DNA of 64,000 nt, taken from Idiomarinaceae bacterium (GTDB lineage: Bacteria > Pseudomonadota > Gammaproteobacteria > Enterobacterales > Alteromonadaceae). Position 1 is the stretch's first letter. Each line of letters opens with the position of its first letter. A program made the position numbers and the translations under genes. The notes beneath the pieces were generated by a model. It did not search any database. It worked only from the letters and a program-made list of their open reading frames with translations, and was not told where the DNA came from. The stretch is taken from assembly GCA_002685255.1 (NCBI GenBank), contig NYWU01000004.1:1-64000 (forward strand). The letters are read 5' to 3'. Positions 63,776-64,000 of this stretch are shown piece by piece.

Positions 63776-64000
63776 TACGCGCCTACAGCGGCAGAACCGC
63801 CGAGTTGTGACATCGCACTATCGCGGTCTGAAGGCGTGATAGCGTCCCACGACGACTTAATTTGCGCCAATAATGAGCGAACTTCTTCGAGTTTGGCGAC
63901 ATCGTTGGTACGCGTCGCATCGGTCAGCGTCTCACCCATGTACAAGTACAATTGGTTGAGATTATCTGCCACTTCGCCACCTACTTCTAAGTTAAGGCTC
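63775..64000 (-). CDS. fliS: Flagellin export chaperone FliS, N-terminal part beyond window
   Basis: The open frame runs to the window edge without a start. Its residues SLNLEVGGEVADNLNQLYLY and the later VRSLLAQIKSSWDAITP match the second half of FliS, which binds the flagellin C-terminus before export. The GTG at 63972 is internal. A Gly/Ala-rich tail extends past the usual end of FliS. Confidence 0.88.
   Translation of the reverse strand, partial: SLNLEVGGEVADNLNQLYLYMGETLTDATRTNDVAKLEEVRSLLAQIKSSWDAITPSDRDSAMSQLGGSAAVGA

Overview
The window reads as a chromosomal segment of a marine, polarly flagellated gammaproteobacterium of the Alteromonadales, with Idiomarinaceae as my best guess. 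That rests on gene content and order: tol-pal next to ruvABC, a System I cytochrome c maturation operon, cmoAB, the flhA-flhF-fleN-fliA-cheYZAB-parC-parP-cheW operon typical of polar flagella, and murJ/ribF/ileS/lspA/fkpB/ispH. I saw no insertion sequence, phage, integrase or CRISPR array. Base composition looks even throughout, apart from an AT-rich intergenic stretch near 5.6-5.8 kb.

Layout. 1-5.5 kb (minus): 5' part of a tRNA-Lys, then cpoB, pal, tolB, tolA, tolR, tolQ and ybgC, the outer-membrane constriction machine. 5.5-6.0 kb: the only gap over 300 bases. It holds a plus-strand transcription unit with a sigma70 promoter, a TTG-started 16-codon hydrophobic peptide ORF and an intrinsic terminator. 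6-12.3 kb (minus): ruvB, ruvA, ruvC, a YebC-family regulator, aspS and a diguanylate cyclase with a periplasmic binding-protein sensor. 12.4-15.1 kb (plus): cmoA, cmoB and a LysR regulator. 15.1-17.5 kb: galU and an rssB-like response regulator (minus), facing a small membrane protein gene whose 3' end overlaps rssB. 17.5-25.3 kb (minus): ccmABCDEFGHI followed by mlaA.

25.4-39.8 kb is the flagellar and chemotaxis region. A FliK-like gene and an FlhB-C-domain gene (plus) converge on a long minus-strand operon that starts at a well-formed sigma54 promoter upstream of flhA and ends with cheW and a DUF2802-type gene. Divergent from flhA are four heavily overlapping minor-pilin genes (39.9-41.3 kb) in the ppdA-ppdB-ygdB-ppdC arrangement. 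41.3-51.5 kb: ispH, fkpB, lspA, ileS, ribF, murJ, a GAF/PAS diguanylate cyclase (minus) and rpsT (plus, UUG start).

51.5-64 kb is a flagellin-glycosylation island. A tightly overlapping minus-strand operon encodes pseB, pseC, pseF, pseG, a formyltransferase-like gene where pseH is normally found, and pseI. Divergent from it, behind a near-consensus sigma54 promoter, lie hisH- and hisF-like genes, a PseA/WbpG-type sugar amidotransferase and a gene joining a nucleotide-binding-like module to a DUF4915-like beta-propeller. A Maf-type flagellin glycosyltransferase, a FliT-like chaperone and the end of fliS close the window.

The most interesting hypothesis is a modified pseudaminic acid pathway. 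The sugar would be N-formylated instead of N-acetylated at the PseH step, then possibly amidinated by PseA with HisH/HisF-supplied ammonia. It would be expressed under the flagellar sigma54 programme, with an uncharacterised propeller protein as an additional component.
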